This document shows, piece by piece, positions 29,514 to 39,741 of a DNA stretch of 64,000 bases. Every line of letters begins with the position of its first letter. Position 1 is the stretch's first letter. A model generated the notes under the pieces. The model saw only the letters and a list, made by a program, of their open reading frames with translations. It was not told the origin of the DNA and made no database searches. The DNA lies in NCBI GenBank assembly GCA_052118425.1, contig JBQKHF010000005.1, one strand, 5' to 3'. This stretch comes from Roseburia_C sp900315735. GTDB lineage: Bacteria; Bacillota; Clostridia; Lachnospirales; Lachnospiraceae. The translations under genes and the position numbers were made by a program.

Positions 29514-31883
29514 ATGGAGAAAAGCGCAATCAGCCGTTGGGGGAAACGGGTATCCTGCTATTTACTGACAGCCGTTCTATTGCTGGTGCAGCAGCAAGAG
29601 GTCTTTGCCATGGGGGAAGAAGAGGTACAGGCAGAGGAAATCAAGCAGGCAGAGGGAATCGAGCAGGCAGTCTATGGTGCAGAGTTAAGCACCGGAGATA
29701 CTTTTGATGTAGGCGAAATAAAATATTATGTCCGCATTCCTTCATTAAAGGAAGTAATTGCATATGGAGTAGCAGATGGCACAACATTGTCCGGAACAGT
29801 AACCATTCCGGCAACCGTTGATTATGATGGCGTGACATATTATGTAGGCAGCATACAGCAGGAAGCCTTTAAAGACTGCACACAGATTCAGAAAGTTGTG
29901 ATTGCAGATGGAATAGAAAAAGTTGGTATCGGTGCCTTCAAAGGATGTACCGGAATAGAAGAAGTAGAACTTCCGGAAAGCGTAAATGTAATCTACTGGG
30001 AAGCTTTTTCCGGCTGTACAGCACTTCGCACCGTGAAAGTGCCATCATCCATGAGCAATATTTACAACAGTGCATTTATGAATTGCAGCAGTCTGGAAAG
30101 TATTGTGATTCCAAGCGGAATTACAAGCATTGATGCAAGTACCTTCAATGGCTGTACAAGTTTGAGTCAGGTTACATTTCCAAGTGGATTGCAGTCTATT
30201 GGAAATGCAGCATTTCTTGAATGCAGCAGCCTGACAAATATTAATTTTCCGGACAGTTGTGTAACAATAGGCGATACATCATTTTCCGGCTGCAGCAATC
30301 TTGTCAGCGTGGAAATATCTGATAAAGCACAGATAGCGCGTGGAGCATTTTTTAACTGTTTCCAGTTGCTTCAGATGAAAATACGCGTATCCGACACAGA
30401 TGGAACGGTGTCCCAGACGTTAGGTGTGAAATCAGATGAAACAACATTTGGCGGGGATACTGCAATCGGAACCGTTCCGACAAATCGTGTTTTAACATTT
30501 CTGAAAGCGGACGGAAGTTCGGAACTGACAAATGTGACCACGCCGACAAAGACAGCGGCACAGCGCGCTTATCAGAATGTAAATGACGGAGACACAACCG
30601 ATAATTACTGGTATGGATGGAGCCTTGGAGCCATTGAGAATCTAAGCTATGCTATAGACATTTCCGTGAAAAAGGACAATGCTTTATGGACTGACCATGG
30701 AAAGACTTTCGTTCTTTCTTCGGATGGAACTATATTTCTGACTGATTTAACGGCAGTAGATAATGGAACATACCGCATTTATGAAGTCACAGCCGATGGA
30801 AGAAAAGACACCGGCATGGATGTGACAGTAGCAGATGGAAATGCACAGGCAGAAGTTTCCTATTATACAGTAACCTTCTATGATGGGGACACTGCTTATG
30901 GGGCAGATACTGATTTTGCACCGCAAGTGCTTTTAAAAGGAGAGCATCCACAGGAGCCATCCACTGAACCGACCAAAGAGGATTATACATTTCTGGACTG
31001 GGTTCGCACAGATGGCGGAACGGAAAGTTTTGATTTTACAGAAGCAGTAAATGATACAACCGCTGTTTATGCAAACTGGGTGCAGAACCCGGTTCCACAG
31101 CATACGATTACCGCAGCTGCATCCACAGGTGGAAGTATCAGCCCGGCGTGAAGCATTACTGTAAATGAAGGCAGCAACAGCAGTTTTGTGATAACACCGG
31201 ATAGCGGCTATGAGATTAAAAATGTGCTGGTAGATGGCGTAAGCAAAGGCAAAATAACATCTTATACTTTCGAAAATGTGACAGAAAATCATACGATACA
31301 GGCAGAATTTAGAAGAAGCCTGATACCGGAAGGACCGGATAACGGAAATAATAATGGAAATCAGAATCAGAATCCAAGTCCGGAACCGAACCCAAATCCA
31401 GCACCTAACCCAGGTCAGAATCCAGATTCCGGATTGACTCCGGGTCAGAACCAGGAACCAAATCAGAATCCGGGTTCCAACCAGCAACCTGCCGGAAATC
31501 CGCAGACTGAGCCAGCTCAGCAGACCGCAGAAAATCCACAGCAGACTGATAAAGGAACGGCTGCGGCAGCAACTGCTGATACGACAGCGGATACAGCGAC
31601 GAACAATCGTACAAAAACAGGTGATGATACATTCGTGGAATTCTATGCAACCATGGCAATGATTGCCGGATTTACCTGCATTATGCTTTACTTTGCCGAG
31701 CAGGGCAAGGGCATGAGTGAGGAAGAGAAAAAGCGGAAGGTTGCCGCATGGATTGCATGGGCGAAGCAGGGAAAAGGGCTGAGAAGAGCCATTGCGCTGA
31801 GTGCAATTTTCTTCCTGCTGCTCTATTATCACAGCATTGGAAAACATTTATCCAAAGAGTATAAAACCATAATAACAGGCTAG
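29514..31883 (+). pseudogene. BspA-like leucine-rich-repeat surface protein, interrupted by in-frame TGA
   Basis: The frame encodes a signal peptide (1-32), BspA-type LRR_5 repeats (about 95-285; motif SIDASTFNGCTSLSQVTF), a Flg_new/InlB-type repeat region (about 455-510, ending FLDWVRTDGG), a bacterial-repeat domain, an Asn/Pro/Gln-rich stalk and two C-terminal membrane helices. At 31149-31151 a TGA interrupts the bacterial-repeat domain exactly where relatives have Gly (SISPA-stop-SITVNEG); the same frame continues to 31883. The upstream part (545 residues) would lack its anchor and be released. A single G-to-T change from GGA explains it. Sequencing error is possible. GGAGGAG precedes the ATG. 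Confidence 0.8.
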
Positions 31884-31925
31884 GGAAACCACAACTTACA
31901 GGAAGTACAGACCGAAAGGTGAACC

Positions 31926-33440
31926 ATGACATATATAAAAGACGAATTATGTAAACTGGCAGCCTCTGATATGTATCCCCTTCATATGCCGGGGCATAAG
32001 CGGAGACTGGATTGTAATATCAATCCTTATACATATGATATTACAGAAATAGATGGATTTGATAATCTGCATGCCGCAGAGGGAATTATAATGGAAGCCG
32101 AAGAGCGGGCAGCCGCATTGTGGGGCGCAAAGAGTTCTTTCTTTCTGGTAAATGGAAGTACCTGCGGTATTTTAGCGGCACTCAGTGCCGCATTACCGAA
32201 AAAGGGACATCTTCTGATGGCGCGAAACAGCCATAAGGCGGCATATCATGCAGCATATTTAAGAGAATTGCAGATAACCTATCTCTATCCGGTATTTACG
32301 GAATTTGGAATACAGGGTGGAATAATGCCGGAGCAGGTGGAAGCCGCATTGGAAGCGGATAAAAGCATCGAAGCCGTTTTTCTTACGTCACCGACCTATG
32401 ATGGAATCGTATCAGATATAGAAAAAATAGCAGAAATTGCCCATGAACATGGGATTCCGCTGATTGTGGATGAAGCCCATGGTGCTCATCTTGGCTTTCA
32501 TCCGTATTTTCCGAAATCAGCAATCGGATTGGGAGCCGATGTGGTAATCCAGAGTCTGCATAAGACACTTCCGGCGCCTACACAGACAGCAATCATGCAT
32601 TGGAATTCTTCTTATATAAAGAAGGAACGGCTGGAATGGTTCTTAAATATCTATGAAACCAGTTCTCCATCTTACTTATTCTTAGCCAGCATGGATGAAT
32701 GTGTGCGTCTATTGACAGAAGCGAAAGATAAGTATTTTGATGCATATGAGAAGCGTCTGAAAGGCTTTTATGAAAAAGCATCTCATTTTTCTAATGTGGA
32801 AGTCATGGGAGAAGGAGATTTAAAAGAGACAGAAGGCTTTGCCAAAGACCCATCGAAGCTGGTACTCCGTGCCACGAAAGCCGGACTTTCCGGGGAAGAA
32901 CTGTATCAGCTGCTTCGGGAGAAATACCATTTGCAGTTAGAAATGTGTCAGGGAGACTATGCACTGGCAATGACCAGTATTTTTGACAGTGAGGAAGGTT
33001 TTGACCGGCTGTATGCGGCACTGGAAGAAATTGATGAAAATACAGTAGTTCGGAATAAGGTGCAGGAGCATGAAACAGCCGGGAAAAATATCGTAATAGA
33101 AAATGCAGTGATAGAAAATGCCGTGGCAAACACCACAAAAAACACCGCAGCAGGAAGAACAATAACACCGCAGTTTCTGACCGAAGCCTATGGGAAGCGG
33201 ACGGTGCGCATATCCATTGCGGAAGCACTGGATGCAAAGATAGCAGAAATCGGGCTAAAGGAAAGTATTGGCAAGACGGCAGGAGCATTCGTCTATCTCT
33301 ATCCGCCGGGCATTCCGATGCTGGTACCGGGAGAAGAGATTTCCAGAGAGGCAGTGGAAGTGATAAAAACCTGCCGGGAGAATGCATTTCGCATCCATGG
33401 CATGACGGAGGACGGAAAGATAAAAGTTGTCATTTCCTGA
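31926..33440 (+). CDS. Orn/Lys/Arg decarboxylase family protein
   Basis: 504 residues, a PLP-dependent fold-type I decarboxylase of the Bacillus YaaO/SpeA group. LHMPGHKR near 19-26, NGSTCGILA near 76, DEAHGAHLGFHP near 182-193 and the PLP lysine in SLHKTLPAP near 212 are clear. The C-terminal domain carries PPGIPMLVPGE near 459-469. A low-complexity Asn/Ala/Val insert at about 385-410 is unusual. It heads the conserved housekeeping cluster with gmk-like, yaaR, holB and yaaT, as in other Firmicutes. Substrate (Arg, Lys or Orn) cannot be told. Confidence 0.9.
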   Translation: MTYIKDELCKLAASDMYPLHMPGHKRRLDCNINPYTYDITEIDGFDNLHAAEGIIMEAEERAAALWGAKSSFFLVNGSTCGILAALSAALPKKGHLLMARNSHKAAYHAAYLRELQITYLYPVFTEFGIQGGIMPEQVEAALEADKSIEAVFLTSPTYDGIVSDIEKIAEIAHEHGIPLIVDEAHGAHLGFHPYFPKSAIGLGADVVIQSLHKTLPAPTQTAIMHWNSSYIKKERLEWFLNIYETSSPSYLFLASMDECVRLLTEAKDKYFDAYEKRLKGFYEKASHFSNVEVMGEGDLKETEGFAKDPSKLVLRATKAGLSGEELYQLLREKYHLQLEMCQGDYALAMTSIFDSEEGFDRLYAALEEIDENTVVRNKVQEHETAGKNIVIENAVIENAVANTTKNTAAGRTITPQFLTEAYGKRTVRISIAEALDAKIAEIGLKESIGKTAGAFVYLYPPGIPMLVPGEEISREAVEVIKTCRENAFRIHGMTEDGKIKVVIS

Positions 33441-33496
33441 AAATTATTTTATACTAGAAAACAGACGGCAAAACCGTAGAAACAGGAGATTTACAC

Positions 33497-34087
33497 ATGG
33501 GAAAGATTTTCTGCCTGATGGGCAAGAGCTCAACAGGAAAAGATACCATATATAAAATGCTGCAGGATGAGAAAACCTTGCAGCTTCAGACGATTGTACC
33601 ATATACTACCCGGCCAATTCGTGCCGGAGAGACAGAGGGCGTAGAATATCATTTTATTGATGATGAAAGGCTTTCGAATCTCGAAAAAGAAGGCAAAGTC
33701 ATTGAGCAGCGCGCATATGATACCATATATGGAATCTGGCGTTATGCCACAATTGCAGACGGGCAGGTCAATCTGTCGGAGCACAGTTATCTTCTGATAG
33801 GCACCCTTGCCGTGTATACACAGCTTTGTGCCTATTATGGAAAAGACGCAATCGTACCGATATATATAGAAGTAGAAGATGGTTTACGTCTGCAGCGGGC
33901 ATTGGACCGGGAGCGGATGCAGGATAAGCCAAAGTATACGGAGCTTTGCAGAAGGTTTCTTGCAGATGATGCGGATTTTGCAGAAGAAGCATTGGAAAAG
34001 GCAGGAATTACCAGACGTTTTGAGAATGATAATCTGCAAAAGACAGTAGAGGAAATTGCAGCTTTTGTGCTATCATATAATGGATAG
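33497..34087 (+). CDS. Guanylate kinase-like protein
   Basis: 196 residues. The P-loop is GKSSTGKDT near 9-17, followed by the guanylate-kinase TTRPIRAGETEGVEYHF near 38-54 and an RAYDTIYG segment. The GKD in place of GKS/T within the P-loop and the shorter lid separate it from canonical Gmk. It occupies the position held by tmk in Bacillus. AGGAG lies before the ATG. Confidence 0.8.
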   Translation: MGKIFCLMGKSSTGKDTIYKMLQDEKTLQLQTIVPYTTRPIRAGETEGVEYHFIDDERLSNLEKEGKVIEQRAYDTIYGIWRYATIADGQVNLSEHSYLLIGTLAVYTQLCAYYGKDAIVPIYIEVEDGLRLQRALDRERMQDKPKYTELCRRFLADDADFAEEALEKAGITRRFENDNLQKTVEEIAAFVLSYNG

Positions 34088-34095
34088 GTGATAAG

Positions 34096-34536
34096 ATGGA
34101 GATTAGAGTAAACGACACTGCACCGGTGAACCAGACCACCGGAACCACGCCGGTAGAGACCGGAGACGGCAGTTTTAAATTTACATTGACCAGTGCAATC
34201 GAGGAGCAGGAGCTTCAGCAGCGGTTGAACAGCCTCTTAGATGACATTACCAAACAGGGTAATCTCATTGCACAGCATATGGACATCCGTGACATGAAGA
34301 AATACCGCGGACTGGTGAAGGATTTCTTAAATGAAGTCGTAACCCGTTCCCATAAATTTTCCAGAGAGAACTTTCTCGACCGGAAAGGCCGTCATCGTGT
34401 CTATGGAATCGTCAAATTAGTGGATAAGAACTTAGACGAACTGGCGGAAGAGCTGGTGAAGGATGAGTCAGACCACATTACCATATTGGACAAAATCGGG
34501 GAAATTGCAGGATTATTACTGGATATTTTCACGTAG
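34096..34536 (+). CDS. YaaR (DUF327) family protein
   Basis: 146 residues matching YaaR: helical, with QLNSLLDDITKQG-like heptads (about 45-58), KYRGLVKDFLNEVV near 75-88 and FSRENFLDRKGRHRVYGIVK near 94-113. Function unknown; always next to holB. It starts nine bases after the preceding gene. Confidence 0.85.
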   Translation: MEIRVNDTAPVNQTTGTTPVETGDGSFKFTLTSAIEEQELQQRLNSLLDDITKQGNLIAQHMDIRDMKKYRGLVKDFLNEVVTRSHKFSRENFLDRKGRHRVYGIVKLVDKNLDELAEELVKDESDHITILDKIGEIAGLLLDIFT

Positions 34537-34585
34537 AAACAGGGCAACCTAAGGCAGCAGGCAGCTTCAGGAGAAAGGAGCGCAC

Positions 34586-35575
34586 ATGGCAGGATTTGCA
34601 GAAATCATTGGACATGAACAGATTATAGAGCATTTACAGAATGCAATAAAAATGGATAAAATATCCCATGCATATATATTGAACGGACCGGACAAATCCG
34701 GCAAGAAAATGTTGGCGGAGGCATTTGCCCAGACCCTGCAGTGTGAGCAGCACGGCATTGAGCCTTGTATGGAGTGCCATTCCTGCAAGCAGGCAGTGAA
34801 CCACAACCAGCCGGACATTATTTATGTCACACATGAGAAGCCGAATACGCTTTCTGTGGCAGATATCCGAAGCCAGCTTGTAAATGATGTAGATGTGAAG
34901 CCATACAGCAGCAAATATAAGATTTATATTGTAGATGAAGCAGAGAAAATGAACCAGCAGGCGCAGAATGCACTGTTAAAAACCATCGAAGAGCCGCCGT
35001 CATATGCAGTTATCATTCTGCTGACTACCAATGCGGATGCATTTTTACCGACGATTCTTTCCCGGTGTGTGGTATTGAATCTTAAGGTAGTTTCCGATGA
35101 TAAAATCAGAAAATATCTGATGGAGCACTGTAAAGTGCCGGATTATCAGGCGGATGTGTGTGTGGCATTTGCCCAGGGAAATGTGGGCAAAGCAATTGCG
35201 TTGGCATCTTCGGATGATTTTCAGGAGCTGAAAGCAGCTGCCGTGCAGTTATTAAAGCGAATCCATGAGATTGAGCTTTATGAATTCAAGGAAGCCATCA
35301 AACAGATTAATGAATATAAAATGGAAATCAACGATTATCTTGATATCATGATGATCTGGTTTCGGGACATTTTATTATATAAAGCAACAACAGATGTAAA
35401 TGGACTGATATTTAAGGATGAAGTCTATGACATAAAGAAGCAGGCAAGCAAGAGTTCCTACAGTGGAATTGAAGCAATATTAGAAGGATTGGAAAAGGCA
35501 AAGGTGCGCCTTACGGCAAATGTCAACTTTGACCTGGTAATGGAATTATTGCTGCTGACAATAAAGGAGAATTAG
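34586..35575 (+). CDS. holB: DNA polymerase III subunit delta'
   Basis: 329 residues, clamp-loader subunit. IIGHEQIIEHL near 8, a degenerate Walker A GPDKSGKKMLAEAF near 35-48, a zinc-type CEQHGIEPCMECHSC near 52-66, DEAEKMNQQAQNALLKTIEEPP near 116-137 and the SRC motif at LSRCVVL near 156. AAAGGAG precedes the ATG and the stop is two bases before yaaT. Confidence 0.93.
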   Translation: MAGFAEIIGHEQIIEHLQNAIKMDKISHAYILNGPDKSGKKMLAEAFAQTLQCEQHGIEPCMECHSCKQAVNHNQPDIIYVTHEKPNTLSVADIRSQLVNDVDVKPYSSKYKIYIVDEAEKMNQQAQNALLKTIEEPPSYAVIILLTTNADAFLPTILSRCVVLNLKVVSDDKIRKYLMEHCKVPDYQADVCVAFAQGNVGKAIALASSDDFQELKAAAVQLLKRIHEIELYEFKEAIKQINEYKMEINDYLDIMMIWFRDILLYKATTDVNGLIFKDEVYDIKKQASKSSYSGIEAILEGLEKAKVRLTANVNFDLVMELLLLTIKEN

Positions 35576-35576
35576 A

Positions 35577-36488
35577 ATGACAAAAGTAGTTGGAGTCAGA
35601 TTCCGCAGAGCCGGAAAGATATATTATTTTGACCCGGGCAAAGCGAAGATGGCGGTAGGCAGCCATGTTATCGTGGAAACTGCCCGTGGTGTAGAGTACG
35701 GAACCGTGCTGATTGCCCCGAAAGAGGTAGACGATAAAGCAGTGGTTCAGCCATTGAAGCCGGTTATCCGCGTGGCAACCCCGGAGGATGACAAGACCGA
35801 GCAGAGAAATAAAGAGAAAGAAAAAGAAGCATACAAAATCTGTCTTGAGAAAATTGCAAAGCATAAGCTTGAGATGAAACTGGTAGAAGCAGAGTATACC
35901 TTCGACAATAATAAGCTTCTGTTTTACTTTACCGCAGACGGACGAATCGATTTCCGTGAGCTGGTAAAGGATCTGGCAGCAGTATTCCGTACCAGAATTG
36001 AGCTGCGCCAGATTGGTGTGAGAGATGAGACTAAGATTTTAGGCGGAATCGGTATCTGCGGAAGAGAATTATGCTGTAAATCCTATCTTTCTGATTTCGC
36101 ACCGGTATCCATTAAGATGGCAAAGGAGCAGAACCTGTCCTTAAACCCGACCAAGATTTCCGGTGTATGCGGCAGACTGATGTGCTGTCTGAAAAATGAA
36201 GCAGAGACTTACGAATATTTAAACAGCCGCCTTCCGAATATAGGTGATACCGTTACCACAATTGACGGATGTAAAGGTGAAGTACAGAGCATTAACGTAT
36301 TGCGTCAGCAGGTGAAGGTCTTAATTGAAGTAAATGATGAGAAAGAGCTTCGGGAATATAAGGTAAAAGAGCTGAAATTCAAGCCAAGAAGACGCAGAGA
36401 CAACATCAAACTTTCTCCGGAAGAGATGAAAGAACTGGAAGCCTTAGAGGATAAGGGAGGAAAGTCTAAGATTAATGACGTCAAGTAA
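35577..36488 (+). CDS. PSP1/YaaT (RicT) family protein
   Basis: 303 residues with the PSP1 domain. Characteristic Cys-rich segments GICGRELCCKSYL near 161-173 and GVCGRLMCCLKNE near 197-209 match YaaT/RicT, a component of the Y-complex that affects RNA processing and sporulation/biofilm phosphorelay in Bacillus. Tightly linked to holB; overlaps the next gene by 14 bases. Confidence 0.92.
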   Translation: MTKVVGVRFRRAGKIYYFDPGKAKMAVGSHVIVETARGVEYGTVLIAPKEVDDKAVVQPLKPVIRVATPEDDKTEQRNKEKEKEAYKICLEKIAKHKLEMKLVEAEYTFDNNKLLFYFTADGRIDFRELVKDLAAVFRTRIELRQIGVRDETKILGGIGICGRELCCKSYLSDFAPVSIKMAKEQNLSLNPTKISGVCGRLMCCLKNEAETYEYLNSRLPNIGDTVTTIDGCKGEVQSINVLRQQVKVLIEVNDEKELREYKVKELKFKPRRRRDNIKLSPEEMKELEALEDKGGKSKINDVK

Positions 36489-37224
36489 TGAGATTCAATT
36501 AAAACCGGACGAGCGTGTGGACGAGCTGAATCGCAAGGGTTACCGAATCATTCAGGATACGAAGCAGTTCTGCTTTGGAATGGATGCGGTACTCTTAAGT
36601 GCTTTTGCAAAGGTAAAGCCAAAGCAGAGAGTGTTAGACCTTGGAACCGGAACGGGAGTCATACCCATTCTATTAGAGGCGAAAACTCCGGGAGAGCATT
36701 TTACCGGGCTTGAGATTCAGCCGGACAGTGCCGACATGGCAAGACGAAGCGTTGCTTTAAATGGATTGACGGATAAAATCGATATCGTAACAGGAGATAT
36801 AAAAGATGCCTCGAAGATCTTTGGGGCATCTTCTTTTGATATTATAACCACAAATCCGCCTTACATGATTGGACAGCACGGCCTCAAGAATCCGGAGGAA
36901 GCAAAGGCAATTGCCCGCCATGAAATATTGTGCAATCTTACGGATATTATGCGGGAAAGTGCGAGAATACTAAAGCCGGGCGGACATTTCTTTATGGTGC
37001 ATCGTCCGTTTCGTCTGGCAGAAATCATCTGCTGTATGCATGAGTATCGCATTGAGCCAAAGCGGATGCGGCTGGTATATCCATTTGCAGACCGGGAGCC
37101 AAATATGGTGCTCATCGAGGGCTGCAGAGGCGGGCGTTCCCGCATGACAGTAGAGAAGCCGCTGGTTGTATACAAAGAACCGAATGTATACACCAATGAA
37201 ATATATGAGATTTATGATTTATAA
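36475..37224 (+). CDS. tRNA1(Val) (adenine-N6)-methyltransferase-like (YabB/TrmN6)
   Basis: 249 residues. SAM motif VLDLGTGTGVIPILL near 52-66 and the N6-adenine catalytic motif TNPPY near 123-127, preceded by QFCFGMDAVLLSAF near 27-40, identify the YabB/TrmN6 family. Gene position after yaaT is conserved in Firmicutes. Start ATG 36475 follows GGAGG by 12 bases; a later in-frame ATG at 36493 is possible. Confidence 0.9.
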   Translation: MTSSNEIQLKPDERVDELNRKGYRIIQDTKQFCFGMDAVLLSAFAKVKPKQRVLDLGTGTGVIPILLEAKTPGEHFTGLEIQPDSADMARRSVALNGLTDKIDIVTGDIKDASKIFGASSFDIITTNPPYMIGQHGLKNPEEAKAIARHEILCNLTDIMRESARILKPGGHFFMVHRPFRLAEIICCMHEYRIEPKRMRLVYPFADREPNMVLIEGCRGGRSRMTVEKPLVVYKEPNVYTNEIYEIYDL

Positions 37225-37334
37225 GATATACAATTTATAAAATGTGAAATTTATACGATTTGTGACTTATAATAAATGCAATTGCAAAAAGAAATAAAAA
37301 ATCGCTGCAATCTGCGTGAGGAAAGGAAAGACAT

Positions 37335-38105
37335 ATGTTTAATGAGATAACAATTGGACCGGTAACGCTTCATATGTATGGACTGATGATTGGACTTGGA
37401 TTCTTAGCCGCATATGCGATGTGTTATTACCGTGGGAAAAAGATGAAAATGGAAAAAAGCGGAGATATCCTTTATGGAATCTTCTGGTGTGCTATCGTTG
37501 GTGGACTGGTGGGAACCAGATTGCTTTATTATATTGTAGAGATTCCGGAGATAATCAAAAATCCATCCATTCTCTGGGACTTTAAGAATGGTTATGTAGT
37601 ATATGGAGGAATTATCGGAGGAATCTTAGTATCCTGGCTTTACTGCAGGATAAAAAAGGTATCTTTCATCGAATACTTCGATTTGGTAATGCCGGCAGTA
37701 GCACTGGCACAGGGCTTTGGAAGAATCGGCTGTTTCTTTGCCGGCTGCTGTTACGGAAAAGCAACGGACAGCTGGTTTGGAATTACCTTTACCCATTCCG
37801 ACTATGCACCAAATGGAATAAAGCTGATACCGACACAGCTTATTTCATCTGCAGGAGACTTTATGATTTGCCTGATGCTGCTTGCTTATGCAAAGCGTAA
37901 GCCGAAAAAGGGCAGAGTGGCATCCTTATACTTAATGTTCTATGGAATCGGAAGATTTGCCGTGGAATTCTTAAGAAGCGATTACCGCGGAAGCGTGGGA
38001 TTCCTTTCTACTTCCCAGTTTATTTCCATTGGCGTTGTGGCAGCAGGCATCATACTTTACCGGATGCTGCCGCGTATTTATGAGAGTGCAAAGAAAGCGG
38101 AGTAA
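37335..38105 (+). CDS. lgt: Prolipoprotein diacylglyceryl transferase
   Basis: 256 residues with about seven membrane helices. YGLMIGLGFLAAY near 15-27, GGLVGTRLLYYI near 57-68, the YGGIIGG segment near 95 and the signature GRIGCFFAGCCYG near 134-146 fit Lgt, which attaches diacylglycerol to lipobox cysteines. Several lipoproteins in this window would be substrates. Its insertion between yabB and rsmI departs from the Bacillus order. Confidence 0.9.
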   Translation: MFNEITIGPVTLHMYGLMIGLGFLAAYAMCYYRGKKMKMEKSGDILYGIFWCAIVGGLVGTRLLYYIVEIPEIIKNPSILWDFKNGYVVYGGIIGGILVSWLYCRIKKVSFIEYFDLVMPAVALAQGFGRIGCFFAGCCYGKATDSWFGITFTHSDYAPNGIKLIPTQLISSAGDFMICLMLLAYAKRKPKKGRVASLYLMFYGIGRFAVEFLRSDYRGSVGFLSTSQFISIGVVAAGIILYRMLPRIYESAKKAE

Positions 38106-38200
38106 GGAAGAAGCTGAATAAGAAGTTTGAAACAGTAAGAAATTTGAATTAGTAAGAAAATAGAAATAATAAGAAAATAGAAATAGAGGTTTTGAAGATA

Positions 38201-38239
38201 AAAAGCTGTAAAAAATTACGTTGAATTTTACAGCTTTTT
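38201..38239 (+). terminator. Terminator of lgt overlapping the next promoter
   Basis: AAAAGCTGTAAAA (38201-38213) pairs with TTTTACAGCTTTT (38226-38238). TTGAAT (38221-38226) in its loop and TATAAT (38243-38248) at 16 bases form a likely promoter of the toxin-antitoxin pair. Confidence 0.75.
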
Positions 38240-38295
38240 GTATATAATAAAAGTAACAGAAGTAATAGAAAATCAAAGGAAGGAGCTGAAAGAAT

Positions 38296-38544
38296 ATGGC
38301 AAATATTTTACCAGTATCTGATTTGAGAAATTATAATGAAGTCCTGAAAAACTGTCATAAGGGAGAGCCGGTATATCTGACCAAGAATGGCAGAGGACGT
38401 TTTGTAGTTATGGATATTGAAGATTATGAACGTGAACGTGCAGAAAAAAAGCTTCTGATGAAGCTGCAGGAAGCGGAAGAAGCAGTGAAAGACGGTGAAG
38501 GATGGCTGAATCTGGATGAACTAAAGGCACTTATGGGGGAATAG
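38296..38544 (+). CDS. Phd/YefM (RelB-like) antitoxin
   Basis: 82 residues. ILPVSDLRNYNEVLKNCHKG and PVYLTKNGRGRFVVMDIEDY are typical of type II antitoxins of the Phd/YefM superfamily; the C-terminal half is charged and helical. GGAGC precedes the ATG. The toxin ATG follows one base after the stop. Confidence 0.88.
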   Translation: MANILPVSDLRNYNEVLKNCHKGEPVYLTKNGRGRFVVMDIEDYERERAEKKLLMKLQEAEEAVKDGEGWLNLDELKALMGE

Positions 38545-38545
38545 G

Positions 38546-38848
38546 ATGTTAAAATTGCGAATCAATCCGATGGTTGCAAAGGATTTGAAGAATATCCGGG
38601 ATTACATTGCCGAAGATAACGAAGAATACGCAACAAAGACCATAAAGGAAATTTATGGTAAGTTTGAAAATCTTCAGATGTTTCCGGAAATGGGTTCCGA
38701 GCTTTCGAAACGAGTCAGCTTTCGGACGGACTATAAATATGCGATATGGGAAGATTATGTAATTATCTACAAGGCAGGAAACGAGTATGTAGAGATTTAT
38801 CGCGTGATTAACCGGTATCAGGATATTACAAAACTCTTTGATTCATAA
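38546..38848 (+). CDS. ParE/RelE-superfamily toxin
   Basis: 100 residues with the ParE/RelE fold: VAKDLKNIRDYIAEDN near 10-25, LQMFPEMGSEL near 51 and DYVIIYKAGNEYVEIYRVI near 71-89. The RelE catalytic set is absent, favouring a ParE-like gyrase poison, but that is inference. The pair is inserted between lgt and rsmI inside the housekeeping cluster. Confidence 0.85.
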   Translation: MLKLRINPMVAKDLKNIRDYIAEDNEEYATKTIKEIYGKFENLQMFPEMGSELSKRVSFRTDYKYAIWEDYVIIYKAGNEYVEIYRVINRYQDITKLFDS

Positions 38849-38887
38849 CAAGATATATAATACCATTTAATTAAAAGAGGATAGATT

Positions 38888-39727
38888 ATGGCAGGAAAAC
38901 TGTATCTGTGTGCAACACCCATCGGAAATTTAGAGGACATCACATTCCGGGTATTGCGGACTTTAAAAGAAGTAGATTTGATAGCAGCAGAGGATACGAG
39001 AAATTCCATTAAGCTCTTAAACCATTTTGAGATTAAGACACCGATGACCAGCTATCATGAATATAACAAAATTGAAAAGGCATACAGGCTGGTAGAGAAA
39101 TTACAGGAAGGCAAAAACATTGCCCTGATAACAGATGCCGGAACACCGGGTATTTCAGATCCGGGAGAAGAACTGGTTCGAATCTGTTATGAGAATGGCA
39201 TCGAAGTAACTTCCCTTCCGGGACCGGCAGCCTGCATTACCGCACTGACTATGTCGGGACTTCCAACCAGACGATTTGCCTTCGAGGCATTTCTTCCGAG
39301 GGATAAAAAAGAGCGTGCCAGAGTCTTAGAGGAGCTGGCGCAGGAAAGTAGAACCATGATTGTATATGAGGCACCACACCATCTTCTAAAGACCTTAAAG
39401 GAGCTTTATGAAGTTCTTGGAAACCGTGAATTAACGGTCTGCAAGGAGCTGACCAAGCGATATGAGAGTGCGACAAAAACGACATTCGAAGATGTCATAA
39501 GATTCTATGAGGACAATGAACCAAAAGGAGAGTACGTTTTAGTCATTTCCGGAAAGACATTTGAGACAAAAGAACAGGAAGCCAGAGAAGCCTGGGAGAG
39601 CCTTTCCATCGAGGAACATATGGCACATTATGAGGCTTCCGGCATGGAACGGAAGGAAGCCATGAAGCAGGTGGCAAAGGACCGTGGCATCAGTAAACGT
39701 GATGTGTATCAGGCACTGTTAAAGTAG
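38888..39727 (+). CDS. rsmI: 16S rRNA (cytidine-2'-O)-methyltransferase
   Basis: 279 residues, SAM-dependent tetrapyrrole-methylase fold. LYLCATPIGNLEDITFRVL near 5-23, AAEDTRNSIKLL near 34-45, TDAGTPGISDPGEELV near 80-95 and SLPGPAACITAL near 108-119 are RsmI hallmarks. It methylates C1402 of 16S rRNA. End of the yaaR-holB-yaaT-yabB cluster. AGAGG precedes the ATG. Confidence 0.95.
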   Translation: MAGKLYLCATPIGNLEDITFRVLRTLKEVDLIAAEDTRNSIKLLNHFEIKTPMTSYHEYNKIEKAYRLVEKLQEGKNIALITDAGTPGISDPGEELVRICYENGIEVTSLPGPAACITALTMSGLPTRRFAFEAFLPRDKKERARVLEELAQESRTMIVYEAPHHLLKTLKELYEVLGNRELTVCKELTKRYESATKTTFEDVIRFYEDNEPKGEYVLVISGKTFETKEQEAREAWESLSIEEHMAHYEASGMERKEAMKQVAKDRGISKRDVYQALLK

Positions 39728-39741
39728 ATGTTATGGTAAGC

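Noticed and set aside
31149..31151. TGA read as selenocysteine
   Set aside because: No hairpin of bacterial SECIS type follows directly and relatives have Gly, not Cys, at this place.
30933..31847. 304-residue minus-strand ORF rich in Cys, Ile and Arg
   Set aside because: Antisense shadow of the LRR gene's stalk and anchor; composition is not protein-like and there is no ribosome site.
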